DNA from: an uncultured Eubacteriales bacterium
GTDB lineage: Bacteria > Bacillota > Clostridia > Christensenellales > CAG-138
Assembly (NCBI GenBank): GCA_902802575.1
Contig: CADCMN010000018.1
Coordinates: 1 to 38,361 of the forward strand
Direction: 5' to 3'
Length of the DNA stretch: 38,361 bases
Notes under the pieces: generated by a model
Seen by the model: the letters and a program-made list of their open reading frames with translations, nothing else
The model's database searches: none
Told to the model about the DNA's origin: nothing
In this document: positions 1 to 8,569 of the stretch, one piece after another
How the letters are laid out: each line of letters starts with the position of its first letter
Numbering within the stretch: the stretch's first letter is position 1
Program-made: the position numbers and the translations under genes

Positions 1-369
1 CTCATATACGGTCATATGGGGGTACAGGGCGTAGTTCTGGAAGACCATGGCGATGTCCCGATCCTTGGGCGGGATGTCGTTCACCAGCTTGCCGTCGATC
101 AAAAGCTCGCCGTCGGTGATCTCCTCAAGACCGGCGACCATCCGCAGGGTCGTGGACTTGCCGCAGCCGGAGGGGCCGACCAGCACGATGAACTCCTTGT
201 CGGCGATGTCCAGGCTGAACTGCTGGACGGCCACCACGCCCTCGTCGGTGATCTGCAGGTTGATCTTCTTTTGGGGCTGATCGTCCGCCTTCTTCTTGGC
301 CTTCTTCTGTTCGCCGCTGATGTAGGGATAGACCTTCTTGATGTTCTTGAGTTGTACAGTTGCCATCAT
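1..369 (-). CDS. Sugar ABC transporter ATP-binding protein, MsmX/MsiK/UgpC type (partial, N-terminal part)
   Basis: Only the first ~120 residues are inside the window; the gene continues past base 1. The Walker A motif GPSGCGKST and the Q-loop stretch [12 protein letters not shown] are visible, which identifies a CUT1-family carbohydrate-importer ATPase. Between the first beta strand and Walker A there is a lysine-rich insertion ([16 protein letters not shown]), seen in clostridial multi-sugar ATPases as I recall them. Two adjacent in-frame ATGs (A at 369 and at 366) can start it; neither has a good Shine-Dalgarno sequence. It lies downstream of the cellobiose phosphorylase gene on the same strand. 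The importer at 4184-7399 has no ATPase of its own, so this protein probably energises it, and perhaps other importers, at the inner face of the membrane. Confidence 0.93.
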   Translation of the reverse strand, partial: MMATVQLKNIKKVYPYISGEQKKAKKKADDQPQKKINLQITDEGVVAVQQFSLDIADKEFIVLVGPSGCGKSTTLRMVAGLEEITDGELLIDGKLVNDIPPKDRDIAMVFQNYALYPHMTVYE

Positions 370-546
370 TCTTGCTCATGACGGTTCGGCCTTCGCGTCC
401 CCGTCTCGCCCATGGGAAGCTTTCACCCGTGGGCTTTACGGCAGGTCTCCACACTGCCGCACCGCTGAACAAAGCGGGATTCTCCTTTCTTTTATCCCGC
501 CCGCGGGCATGAAGTGGAGTGCGTCGCGGGCCGGGGTAAGTCGTAG
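370..546 (-). promoter_or_regulatory. Structured leader / intercistronic region ahead of the ABC ATPase gene
   Basis: This 177-base gap, read on the minus strand, contains successive hairpins. GGCAG pairs with CTGCC. GCCCA-GGG pairs with CCC-TGGGC around a GAAAGC loop region. GACGG pairs with CCGTC immediately before the start codon. There is an AAAGGAG at about 483-489 but no long ORF in a useful frame. No promoter is convincing. I could not match it to a known riboswitch class. It could be a translational control element, an mRNA-processing site, or simply G+C-rich spacer. Confidence 0.3.
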
Positions 547-2958
547 TCAGATGGTCACAGTGACCCGGGACACGGGTCCTTGGCTAAGCGGCGCCAGATC
601 CCCGGCCACGGCCTTGCCGTCCACGACCAGGCCCTTGGTTTCGCCCCTTTGGACGGTGATCTCGTAGCGCACGCCCCGGAAGACCCGGCAGGCGGTGAAC
701 CCGTCCATGGTATCCGGCAGGCAGGGATGGACCCGCAGCCCGTCGTAGTCGGGCCGGATGCCCAAGATGCCCTGGCTGACCGCCACGAAGGACCAGGCGG
801 CGGTGCCGGTGAGCCAGGAGTTCTTGGCCTCGCCATAGTTCCGGGCGTCCCGCCCGGCGATGGTCTGGCTGTAGCAGTAGGGCTCGGTCCGATGGATCTC
901 ACTCTTGTCTTCGATATAGGCGGGGGCGTTGCGGGTGTACAGGTCGAAGGCGCTGTTGCCGTCGCCCAAGGCGCAGTAGGCCAGGGTGACCCAGGGGTTG
1001 TTGTGGCAGAACACGGACCCGTTCTCCTTGTAGCCCGGGGGATAGGAGGAGACTTCACCGAGATAATCCCGATACGTGGTGTAGCAGGGGTGCAGGATCT
1101 CCAGGCCGAAGTCGTTGCCCAGATACTTCTCGGCGGAGGCCAGAGCCTTCTGCCCATATTCCTTGCCGCCGATGCCCGCCAGGACGCAGAAGCCCTGGGG
1201 CTCGATGAAGATCTGGCCCTCGTCGTTGAGAGAGCTGCCCACGGGCCGTTCGAAGGCGTCGTAGGCCCGGCGGAACCATTCCCCGTCCCAGCCGGCGGTC
1301 TTGGCCGCGGTCTCGATCTCGTCCACGGCGGACAGGACCGTTTTCGCTTCATCAGCAAGGCCCAACCGCCCGATGAGCTCCGCGTACTCTTTGCCGTACT
1401 TCACGAACATGCCCGCGATGAACACGCTCTCCGCCTTGCCGCTCTCGAAGTTGGAGCAGGTCTGGAAGCTCTCGCCGGGGGTGTGGCTGAAGCAGTTCAG
1501 GTTGAGGCAGTCATTCCAGTCGGCCCGGCCGATGAGGGGCAGACCGTGGGGGCCCCGATGGGTGGCCGTGTAGTTGACGCTGCGGCGAAGGTGCTCCAAG
1601 AGGGGCTGTTCGCTGCCCTTCTCGTTGTTGAAAGGGGTGGGCTCGTCCAGGATGGTGAAGTCGCCGGTCTCCCGGATGTAGGCGCAGGTGCACGCGATGA
1701 GCCACAGGGGATCGTCGTTGAAGCCGGAGCCCACGTCCGCGTTGCCCCGCTTATCCAGGGGCTGATACTGATGATAGGTGCTGCCGTCAGGGAACTGGAT
1801 GGAAGCGATGTCCAATATCCGCTCCCGGGCCCGCTCCGGAATCAGATGCACGAAGCCCAGGAGGTCCTGGCAGCTGTCGCGGAAGCCCATGCCCCGGCCG
1901 GTGCCGCTTTCATAATAGGAAGCGCTGCGGCTCATGTTGAAGGTGACCATGCACTGGTACTGGTTCCAGACGTTCACCATCCGATCCAGCTTTTCCTCCC
2001 CGCTCCTGACGGTGAACCGGCTGAGGAGCTCAGCCCAGTAAGCCTGGAGCCTGGCCAGAGCCTTGTCAAATTGCTCCGCCGTCTCGTAGGCGGACAACAG
2101 GGTGTGGGCCCGGCTCTTGTTGATGACGCCGGGGGCGGAGAACTTCTCCTCTTCCGGATTCTCCACGTAGCCCAGGCGAAACAGAAAGCTCTTCTCTTCG
2201 CCGGGGGCCAAGGTGACCTCCAGGCGCAGGGCCGCCATGGGCGCCCAGCCGGAGGCTTTACTATTATAGGAAGTTCTTCCTTCCACCGCCTTGGGTTCGC
2301 TCCAACCCCGGAATCGGCCCAGGAAGGTGTCCCGGTCCGTGTCGAAACCGGCGATGGGGGCGTTGACGGAATAGAAAGCGTAGTGGTTCCGGCGCTCCCG
2401 GTATTCGGTCTTATGGTAGACGGTGCTTCCTTCGATCTCCACCTCGCCGATATTCCAGTTCCGCTGGTAGTTGGTGGAATCGTCCACAGCGTTCCACAGG
2501 CACCACTCCACGGCGCCGTAGACCGTGAGGCGCTTGACCTCCCCCCGGGTGTTGCGCAGGGTCAGCTTCTGCAGCTCGCAGGGGCTGCCCATGGGCACCA
2601 GGACCGTGAGGGCGGCCTCGACGCCGTCCTTGGCCCCCTCGAAGACGGAATAGCCCAGGCCGTGGCGGCAGCGATAGCTGTCCAGGGGGGTCTTGGCCGG
2701 CAGGAAGGCGGGGCTCCAGGTCACGTCCCCGTCGCAGATGTAGAAGCAGCGCCCGCCCTCGTCGTGGGGCACGTTGTTGTAGCGGAAGCGGGTGATGCGC
2801 CGAAGCTTGGCGTCCCGGTAGAAGGCGTAGCCGCCGCAGGTGTTGGAGATCAGGGAGAAGAAGCCCTGGTTGCCCAGGTAGTTGATCCAGGGCAGGGGCG
2901 TGTCGGGGCGGGTGATGACGTATTCCCGCGCGCTGTCGTCAAAATAGCCGTATCGCAT
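547..2958 (-). CDS. cbpA: Cellobiose phosphorylase (GH94)
   Basis: This 803-residue protein matches the usual length and N-terminus of clostridial cellobiose phosphorylases (YFDD..REYVITRPDTPLPWINYLG). The family cleaves cellobiose with phosphate to glucose 1-phosphate and glucose (EC 2.4.1.20) in the cytoplasm, saving ATP. The catalytic motif RADWNDC is present; Asp483 (second Asp of DWND) corresponds to the family's general acid. There is no signal peptide. An AAGAGG ribosome binding site precedes the ATG. It is divergent from the LacI-type regulator and upstream of the ABC ATPase, so it is probably under LacI-type control. A preference for longer cellodextrins cannot be excluded, but the close resemblance to CbpA favours cellobiose. 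Confidence 0.95.
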   Translation of the reverse strand: MRYGYFDDSAREYVITRPDTPLPWINYLGNQGFFSLISNTCGGYAFYRDAKLRRITRFRYNNVPHDEGGRCFYICDGDVTWSPAFLPAKTPLDSYRCRHGLGYSVFEGAKDGVEAALTVLVPMGSPCELQKLTLRNTRGEVKRLTVYGAVEWCLWNAVDDSTNYQRNWNIGEVEIEGSTVYHKTEYRERRNHYAFYSVNAPIAGFDTDRDTFLGRFRGWSEPKAVEGRTSYNSKASGWAPMAALRLEVTLAPGEEKSFLFRLGYVENPEEEKFSAPGVINKSRAHTLLSAYETAEQFDKALARLQAYWAELLSRFTVRSGEEKLDRMVNVWNQYQCMVTFNMSRSASYYESGTGRGMGFRDSCQDLLGFVHLIPERARERILDIASIQFPDGSTYHQYQPLDKRGNADVGSGFNDDPLWLIACTCAYIRETGDFTILDEPTPFNNEKGSEQPLLEHLRRSVNYTATHRGPHGLPLIGRADWNDCLNLNCFSHTPGESFQTCSNFESGKAESVFIAGMFVKYGKEYAELIGRLGLADEAKTVLSAVDEIETAAKTAGWDGEWFRRAYDAFERPVGSSLNDEGQIFIEPQGFCVLAGIGGKEYGQKALASAEKYLGNDFGLEILHPCYTTYRDYLGEVSSYPPGYKENGSVFCHNNPWVTLAYCALGDGNSAFDLYTRNAPAYIEDKSEIHRTEPYCYSQTIAGRDARNYGEAKNSWLTGTAAWSFVAVSQGILGIRPDYDGLRVHPCLPDTMDGFTACRVFRGVRYEITVQRGETKGLVVDGKAVAGDLAPLSQGPVSRVTVTI

Positions 2959-3097
2959 GGCGTACCTCTTTTCCTATCTTAAAACATGCGTTTTCGAAAT
3001 CGATTAAGTAACTACGTATACTATACCGAAGACGCCTCGGTTTGTGAGCTAAATCGTTTTCAAAGCTCCTTTGAACGAGCGGGAAGGACGGCGCGAC
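2959..3097. promoter_or_regulatory. Divergent control region with candidate LacI-family operators
   Basis: The gap between the divergent phosphorylase and regulator genes holds several palindromes. TTTCGAAA (2992-2999) and AATCGATT (2998-3005) overlap, and both are centred on CG as LacI-family operators usually are. TTCAAAG-ctc-CTTTGAA (3059-3075) is a perfect 7+7 inverted repeat just before the regulator's ribosome binding site. ACCGA-N7-TCGGT lies at 3025-3041. A TATACT box at 3017-3022 could be a -10 element, but no good -35 box is seen. Operator function is inferred from position and symmetry. Confidence 0.45.
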
Positions 3098-4117
3098 ATG
3101 GTCACGATCACGGATATCGCTCAAAGATGCAACGTGTCCCGCGCCACGGTCAGCAAGGCTCTCAACGGTCACAGCGACATCAACGCGGAAACGGCCGCCC
3201 ATATCCGCCAGGTGGCCAAGGAGATGGGGTATCTTCCCAACGCCACCGCCCGGGCGCTGAAGCTGGGGCGGTCCCACAACATCGGGGTCCTGTTCGTGGA
3301 CAAGACCTCCAGCGGGTTGAGCCACGAGTACTTCTCCCGGATATTGGAGAGCGTGAAGCAGGAGGCGGAGCGGAGCGGTTACGATATCACCTTCATTTCC
3401 CGGGATATCGGCACCCTCCCCATGGACTACTATGAGCACGCCAAGTATCGCAACTGCGACGGCGTAATCATCGCCTCGGTGGATTTCACGGACCCGGCTG
3501 TGATCAAGCTGGTGAACAGCGACATCCCCACGGTCACCTTGGACTACGTGTTCGACAGCCGCAGCGCGGTGCTGTCCGACAACGTGGCGGGTATGGCGGA
3601 GCTGGTCCGGTTCGTCTACGGCAAGGGCCATCGGAAGATCGCCTTCATCCATGGAGAACCTACCTCGGTCACCCAGAAGCGGCTGGCCAGCTTTCACAAG
3701 ACCTGCGCAGAGCTGGGGCTCACGATCCCGGAGGCGTACATTGAGGCGGGCACCTTCCACGACCCGAAGGCCAGCGGCCTCGCCACCCGGCGATTGCTGG
3801 CGCTGAAGGATCGGCCCACCTGCATCCTGTATCCCGACGACTTCTCCTTCATCGGAGGGATGAACGAGCTGGAACGGCAGGGCCTGTCCATTCCGAAGGA
3901 TATGAGCGTGGCCGGATACGACGGCATCCTCCTTTCCCAGGTCCTTCGGCCCCGGCTCACCACCTACCGGCAGGACGCGGAAGCCATGGGTCGGGAAGCG
4001 GCCAAACAGTTGGTGGAGATCATCGAACGGCCCAAGGAGTGGATCCCCCGGCAAGTCATGATCCCCGGCAGCCTCCTCACCGGGGACACGATCCGGGATA
4101 TACGGCAAGGATTTTAA
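3098..4117 (+). CDS. LacI family transcriptional regulator of the cellodextrin locus
   Basis: This is a 339-residue LacI/GalR repressor. The N-terminal helix-turn-helix and hinge are textbook (TITDIAQRCNVSRATVSKAL, then GYLPNATARALKLGRS). A periplasmic-binding-protein-like sensor follows from about residue 60. I chose ATG 3098 because GGAAGGA lies about 9 bases upstream and translation then begins directly at the helix-turn-helix; an upstream TTG at 3071 would add 9 unlikely residues. It sits between cellobiose phosphorylase (divergent) and the ABC importer (66 bases downstream), so it probably senses cellobiose or a related sugar and controls both. The ligand is inferred from context only. 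Confidence 0.93.
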   Translation: MVTITDIAQRCNVSRATVSKALNGHSDINAETAAHIRQVAKEMGYLPNATARALKLGRSHNIGVLFVDKTSSGLSHEYFSRILESVKQEAERSGYDITFISRDIGTLPMDYYEHAKYRNCDGVIIASVDFTDPAVIKLVNSDIPTVTLDYVFDSRSAVLSDNVAGMAELVRFVYGKGHRKIAFIHGEPTSVTQKRLASFHKTCAELGLTIPEAYIEAGTFHDPKASGLATRRLLALKDRPTCILYPDDFSFIGGMNELERQGLSIPKDMSVAGYDGILLSQVLRPRLTTYRQDAEAMGREAAKQLVEIIERPKEWIPRQVMIPGSLLTGDTIRDIRQGF

Positions 4118-4183
4118 GGTGCGCAAGCATCTCGAAATAAAAAGAGCCGAAAGACTCAAAAATAAAAAAAGGAGAGAACCAAA

Positions 4184-5476
4184 ATGAAAAAGCTCATCGC
4201 CATCGTCCTCTGTCTTCTCATGGTAGTCGCTGCCGTGGCCTGCAAGAAGACCGAGACCAAGACCGCCGGCAAGGTGTTCAACATCTATGCCTGGAACGAA
4301 GAGTTCAAGGGATTCTTCGAGAAGTACTACACCGTGCCCGAGGGCGTGACCGTCAACTGGATCATCAATCCCAGCGACGGCGGCGTCTATCAGCAGAAGC
4401 TGGACGAGGCCCTGCTCAACCAGGCCAATGCCGCTGCTGACGACAAGGTGGATATGTTCCTGGCCGAAGCCGACTACATCGGCAAGTACGTCAACTCCGA
4501 CGCCACCATGGGCATCGACAAGATCGGCTTCAAGAACGCCGACACCATGTACAAGTACACCATCCAGGCCGCCACGGACGACAACGGCGTGTGCAAGGGC
4601 GTTTCCTTCCAGTGCTGCCCCTCCGCGCTGATCTATCGCCGCAGCATCGCCAAGGACGTGCTGGGCACCGACGATCCCGATGAGGTCCAGTCCAAGCTGG
4701 ATTCCTGGGAGAAGTTCGAAGCCGTGGCCGCCGACGCCAAGGCCAAGGGCTACTACATGACCGCCTCCTTCGCCGAGACCTTCCGCACCTTCTCCAACAA
4801 CTGCACCATGCCCTGGGTCGACGCCAACAAGACCCTCCAGTTCGATCCCATGATCGAGGCCTGGATCGCTCAGACCGAGAAGTTCATCGACAACGGCTAC
4901 ACCCTGGACTGCGGTATCTGGGACGATGAGAAGAATCAGCAGATGTTCGCCGACGGCAAGACCATGTGCTTCTTCGGACCCGCCTGGTACTTCAACTTCT
5001 GCATGGGCAATGCCCAGGATCCCGAGAAGGGCTGCTCCGGCGACTGGGCCATCTGCGAAGGTCCCATGGCGCACTTCTGGGGCGGCACCTGGCTGCTGGC
5101 TGCCAACGGTTCCGACAACACCGACATGCTCAAGGACATCTTTGAGACCTTCACCGTGAACGAGGACGTCTGCTCCAAGCTGGTGGAGAACGAGAAGCAG
5201 TTCCCCAACAACACCAAGGTCGTCGACAAGTTCGCCAACGATCCCAACTACGGCAGCAAGTTCCTGGGCGGCCAGAACGACATCCTGGCCTTCTCCAAGC
5301 TGACCGGCAACATCAAGTGGGAGAACCACACCAACTACGACCAGATCCAGATCCTCAACGAGAGTCTGCAGAGCTGCCTGCAGGAGTACTTCAAGAAGTC
5401 CGTGGATAAGGACACCGCTCTGGCCACCTTCTATCAGAAGATCAACGAGACCTATCCCGACATCGTCACTCCGTAA
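4184..5476 (+). CDS. Sugar ABC transporter substrate-binding lipoprotein
   Basis: This 430-residue family 1 extracellular solute-binding protein has a short signal peptide ending in the lipobox VAAVAC (Cys20 lipidated). The mature part starts VFNIYAWNEEFKGFFEKYY, as in oligosaccharide-binding proteins. The body is rich in Trp/Tyr/Phe (FFGPAWYFNF, MAHFWGGTWLL), which fits stacking against sugar rings. AAGGAGAG precedes the ATG. It leads an importer of one binding protein and two permeases, with the ATPase encoded elsewhere. A hairpin just downstream (5503-5530) probably lowers expression of the permeases relative to this protein. Cellodextrins are the likely ligand, judged from the neighbouring GH94 and GH5 genes. 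Confidence 0.92.
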   Translation: MKKLIAIVLCLLMVVAAVACKKTETKTAGKVFNIYAWNEEFKGFFEKYYTVPEGVTVNWIINPSDGGVYQQKLDEALLNQANAAADDKVDMFLAEADYIGKYVNSDATMGIDKIGFKNADTMYKYTIQAATDDNGVCKGVSFQCCPSALIYRRSIAKDVLGTDDPDEVQSKLDSWEKFEAVAADAKAKGYYMTASFAETFRTFSNNCTMPWVDANKTLQFDPMIEAWIAQTEKFIDNGYTLDCGIWDDEKNQQMFADGKTMCFFGPAWYFNFCMGNAQDPEKGCSGDWAICEGPMAHFWGGTWLLAANGSDNTDMLKDIFETFTVNEDVCSKLVENEKQFPNNTKVVDKFANDPNYGSKFLGGQNDILAFSKLTGNIKWENHTNYDQIQILNESLQSCLQEYFKKSVDKDTALATFYQKINETYPDIVTP

Positions 5477-5502
5477 CGTGACTGATCTATAACGCTCTCA
5501 TC

Positions 5503-5540
5503 GCTGCGGCGGGGCGACCCCCGCCGCAGCGTTCCTTTTA
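5503..5540 (+). terminator. Hairpin between binding protein and permease genes (attenuating terminator)
   Basis: A perfect 12-bp stem (5503-5514 with 5519-5530, loop CGAC) is followed by a short, imperfect T-rich tail. It lies 26 bases after the binding-protein stop and 28 before the permease start. Such intra-operon hairpins commonly stabilise the binding-protein mRNA end and let only part of transcription continue. Confidence 0.8.
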
Positions 5541-5558
5541 TATCGAATGGAGGCTTCT

Positions 5559-6545
5559 ATGTCCTTGGATAACCGGCCGAGCGGAAGGCGCAAGTCCGTC
5601 AGCTACGCCAAATGGGGCTATATCTTCATACTCCCCTTCTTCCTTGTCTATTTCATTTTCACCCTGATCCCTCAGGTGCTGACCGTCTATAACAGCTTCT
5701 TCACCAACTATATGGACGGTCTCACGCACATCGGCCCCGATTTCGTGGGCCTGAAGAACTACGTGGAGCTGTTCACACCCAACAAGCAGGGCGTCATCCT
5801 AATCCTGAAGTATGCCGGGAACACCATGATCCTGTGGTTCCTGGGCGCTATCCCTCAGTTTGCCATCGCCCTCCTGCTGGCCGTGTTCTTCACCAGCTAT
5901 CGGCTCAATATCAAGGGACAGGGCTTCTTCAAGACGGTTATCTACATGCCCAACCTCATCATGGCCTCCGCCTTTTCCATGCTGTTTTTCACCCTGTTTT
6001 CCAAGGTGGGGCCTGTGAATCAGCTCCTGCAGCAAACGGGGTTGGCGGATAAGACCATAGACTTCTTTGTCAGCAAGGTCACTGTGCGCGGTCTTATCGC
6101 CCTCATGAACTTCCTCATGTGGTTCGGCAACACCACCATTGTGCTCATGGCCGGCATCATGGGCATCGACCAGACCCTCTTCGAGGCGGCCACCATCGAC
6201 GGTGCCAACGCCGTGAAGGTGTTCTTCCGGGTGACCATGCCCCTTTTGATGCCCATCTTCGTGTACTGTCTCATCACAGCCTTGATCGGCGGCATCCAGA
6301 TGTTCGACGTGCCTCAGGTTTTGACCAACCGGCTGGGTATGCCCAACAGGACCTCCTTCACCCTGGTCATGTACCTGAACAACTATCTGTCCACCAGCAA
6401 GAACTACGGCATGTCCGGCGCCATCTCCGTCATCATCTTCCTCATCACGGGCGTCCTGGGCGGCATCGTCTATAAGTTCCTGTCGGCTCAGTATAAGGAG
6501 CCTGTGGAGCAGCCCCGCCGGGTGCGGAAAGGAGCGCGCAAATGA
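5559..6545 (+). CDS. Sugar ABC transporter permease, MalF/UgpA type
   Basis: This 328-residue inner-membrane protein has about six hydrophobic segments, the first at roughly residues 20-40. The cytoplasmic loop EAATIDGANAVKVFFRVTMP is the EAA motif that contacts the ATPase. I chose ATG 5559 because GGAGG (5549-5553) lies at the right distance; the upstream ATG at 5547 overlaps that ribosome binding site and would add four residues. It overlaps the next permease gene by 4 bases (ATGA), so the two subunits are translationally coupled and form the heterodimeric channel. Confidence 0.94.
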   Translation: MSLDNRPSGRRKSVSYAKWGYIFILPFFLVYFIFTLIPQVLTVYNSFFTNYMDGLTHIGPDFVGLKNYVELFTPNKQGVILILKYAGNTMILWFLGAIPQFAIALLLAVFFTSYRLNIKGQGFFKTVIYMPNLIMASAFSMLFFTLFSKVGPVNQLLQQTGLADKTIDFFVSKVTVRGLIALMNFLMWFGNTTIVLMAGIMGIDQTLFEAATIDGANAVKVFFRVTMPLLMPIFVYCLITALIGGIQMFDVPQVLTNRLGMPNRTSFTLVMYLNNYLSTSKNYGMSGAISVIIFLITGVLGGIVYKFLSAQYKEPVEQPRRVRKGARK

Positions 6546-7399
6546 ACGAGAACACCAAGAGCCGGTTGATGATGATCCTGCTTAGGGTCGTCGTATACGC
6601 CATCCTGATCTTCCTGACGGTCCTGTGCCTGTTTTCCTTCTACATGATGATTATCAACGCCACCCGGTCCAATGCTCAGCTCCAGGCCGGGTTCCGGCTC
6701 CTGCCCCAGGAACACTTCTGGGACAACCTGAAGAATGCCTGGACCGACGCCTCCATCAACATCCCCCGGGGCATGCTGAACTCCCTCTTCATCGCCCTAA
6801 CTTCGGCGGCCCTGACCACCTACTTCTCCGCCCTCACGGCCTACGGTGTCCATGTCTACAGCTTCAGGGGCAAGAACCTGGTGTTCACCTTCATCATGGC
6901 CATCATGATGATCCCGGCCCAGGTCAGCGCGGTGGGCTTCGTGCAGATGATGAACAAGCTCCATATGACCAACAATTACATCCCCCTGATCGTGCCCAGC
7001 ATCGCCGCTCCCGTGGTGTTCTTCTATATGAAGCAGTACATGGAGAGCGTGCTGCCGTTGGAGATCGTGGAGGCCGCCCGGTGCGACGGCTCCAGTGAGT
7101 TCCGCACCTTCAACACCATCATCCTGCCCATCATGAAGCCGGCCATTGCCGTCCAGGCCATCTTCTCCTTCGTGAGCTCCTGGAACAACTACTTCATCCC
7201 CGCCCTGCTCCTCGATAAGGCGGAGATGAAGACCGTGCCCATCATGATCGCCCAGCTTCGGAGCGCGGACTACTCCAAGTTCGACATGGGCAAGGTGTAC
7301 ATGTTCATCCTGCTGGCCATTTTGCCGGTCATGCTGGTGTACATCATCCTCAGCAAGTCCATTATCAAAGGCGTTACCTCGGGAAGTGTAAAGGGATGA
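6542..7399 (+). CDS. Sugar ABC transporter permease, MalG/UgpE type
   Basis: This 285-residue membrane protein has around six membrane spans and the EAA loop EAARCDGSSEFRTFNTIILP. It starts inside the stop codon of the preceding permease gene with GGAAAGGAG upstream. It is the second channel subunit of the importer whose lipoprotein is encoded at 4184. The operon's ATPase is absent here, as is common for CUT1 systems that share an MsmX-type ATPase. A strong terminator follows at 7425. Confidence 0.94.
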   Translation: MNENTKSRLMMILLRVVVYAILIFLTVLCLFSFYMMIINATRSNAQLQAGFRLLPQEHFWDNLKNAWTDASINIPRGMLNSLFIALTSAALTTYFSALTAYGVHVYSFRGKNLVFTFIMAIMMIPAQVSAVGFVQMMNKLHMTNNYIPLIVPSIAAPVVFFYMKQYMESVLPLEIVEAARCDGSSEFRTFNTIILPIMKPAIAVQAIFSFVSSWNNYFIPALLLDKAEMKTVPIMIAQLRSADYSKFDMGKVYMFILLAILPVMLVYIILSKSIIKGVTSGSVKG

Positions 7400-7424
7400 C
7401 GCTTCCCATGTTCCTTCTCCTTTG

Positions 7425-7454
7425 CCGCCTTGCCCTTTGGGGCAGGGCGGTTTT
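7425..7454 (+). terminator. Rho-independent terminator after the ABC importer genes
   Basis: An 11-bp G+C-rich stem with one G-U pair (7425-7435 with 7440-7450, loop TTTG) is followed directly by TTTTCT. The GH5 gene begins 34 bases later, so it depends on read-through or a promoter I cannot see in that short space. Confidence 0.85.
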
Positions 7455-7488
7455 CTGACAAAAACGATCCTCACAGAAAGGAAAGACC

Positions 7489-8517
7489 ATGCGCACTTTT
7501 ACAGGTTTTCAGAAAGGCGTGGATCTGGGGGGCTGGTTCTCCCAGTGCGATCACAGCGAAGAACGGTACGACACCTTCATCACGGCGTCTGACTTTGCCG
7601 CGATCAAAAGCTGGGGCTGCGACCATGTGCGGCTGCCCATTGACTATGATCTGTTGGAAGATAAGGACGGTACGCCTCGGGAGAAGGGCTATGAACGGCT
7701 GGAAAAAGCCGTGAGCTGGGCCCGGAAGAGCGGGCTCAACATGGTGCTGGACCTGCATAAGACCGCCGGCTTCTCCTTCGACCCCGGCGAGCAGGAGGCG
7801 GGATTCTTTGAAAGCGAGAAATACCAGCAGCGGTTCTATCGTCTATGGGAGCGGATCGCCCGGCGGTTCGCCAAGGATAGGGACATGGTGGCTTTCGAGC
7901 TTCTCAACGAGGTCACCGAAAAGGAGTACGGCCCCGTGTGGAACCGGATCGCTTCCGAATGCATCCGCCGCATCCGGGTCTATGCCCCCGACGCGAAGAT
8001 CCTGATCGGCGGCTACTGGCACAACAGCGTGGCGGCCGTGAAGGACCTGCCCCTGCCCTATGACGAGAACATCGTCTACAATTTCCACTGCTACGAGCCG
8101 CTGATCTTCACCCATCAGGGCGCCTACTGGATGCCGCCCATGGAAACGTCTTTCCGCCTCCCCCTCACGGCTTCCTATGGGGAGATGGCCGCCGCCGGCC
8201 GACGGATGCTCAACGGCTCCCAGGCAGGGCTTGAATCCCTGCCGCCGGACGCGCATCTGGACAGCGCTTATTTCGAAGCCTTCTTTACCGAGGCCGTCCG
8301 CGTGGCCGAAGAGCGAAACGTGCCCCTCTACTGCGGAGAATACGGCGTCATCGACAAGGCTTCGCCGGAAGACGCCTTGGCCTGGTACCGGATGATCCAC
8401 GCCGCCTTCGAGAAGTACGGCATCGGCCGGGCGGCCTGGAGCTACCGGCAGATGGACTTCGGACTCTCCGACCCCCGCATGGACGGCGTGCGCCCCGAAC
8501 TGCTTCACTGTTTATAA
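7489..8517 (+). CDS. Glycoside hydrolase family 5, cytoplasmic beta-glucanase/beta-glucosidase type
   Basis: This 342-residue single-domain GH5 TIM barrel has the acid/base Glu141 in ELLNEV and the nucleophile Glu284 in YCGEYGV. It also has the conserved HVRLP, LDLHK and NFHCYEP stretches. No signal peptide, linker or carbohydrate-binding module is present, so the enzyme should be cytoplasmic. It probably trims imported beta-glucan oligosaccharides to units for the GH94 phosphorylase. AGAAAGGAAAG precedes the ATG. It follows the importer genes but is separated by a terminator. GH5 specificity varies widely (cellodextrins, mannans, mixed-linkage glucans); the locus favours cellodextrin. Confidence 0.9.
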   Translation: MRTFTGFQKGVDLGGWFSQCDHSEERYDTFITASDFAAIKSWGCDHVRLPIDYDLLEDKDGTPREKGYERLEKAVSWARKSGLNMVLDLHKTAGFSFDPGEQEAGFFESEKYQQRFYRLWERIARRFAKDRDMVAFELLNEVTEKEYGPVWNRIASECIRRIRVYAPDAKILIGGYWHNSVAAVKDLPLPYDENIVYNFHCYEPLIFTHQGAYWMPPMETSFRLPLTASYGEMAAAGRRMLNGSQAGLESLPPDAHLDSAYFEAFFTEAVRVAEERNVPLYCGEYGVIDKASPEDALAWYRMIHAAFEKYGIGRAAWSYRQMDFGLSDPRMDGVRPELLHCL

Positions 8518-8569
8518 GCTCCACCGCTGTCAGGGACAGATAACGCCCCGATCCCGGTTCTGCCTTCCT

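Noticed and set aside
370-546. Cyclic-di-GMP, c-di-AMP or other known riboswitch in the leader of the ABC ATPase
   Set aside because: Short resemblances (GGGGACGCGAAGGCC, CCGAACCGTC) do not extend to the full conserved cores of those classes; kept only as an unclassified structured leader.
580-2982. 800-residue open frame on the plus strand opposite cellobiose phosphorylase
   Set aside because: It is the antisense shadow of a clear GH94 gene in G+C-rich DNA; the translation is low-complexity Gly/Ala/Val/His with no recognisable domain or ribosome binding site.
2939-5329. 796-residue open frame on the minus strand opposite the LacI and binding-protein genes
   Set aside because: It covers two recognised plus-strand genes and the regulatory gap between them; the sequence is repetitive Val/Gly/Leu without family features.
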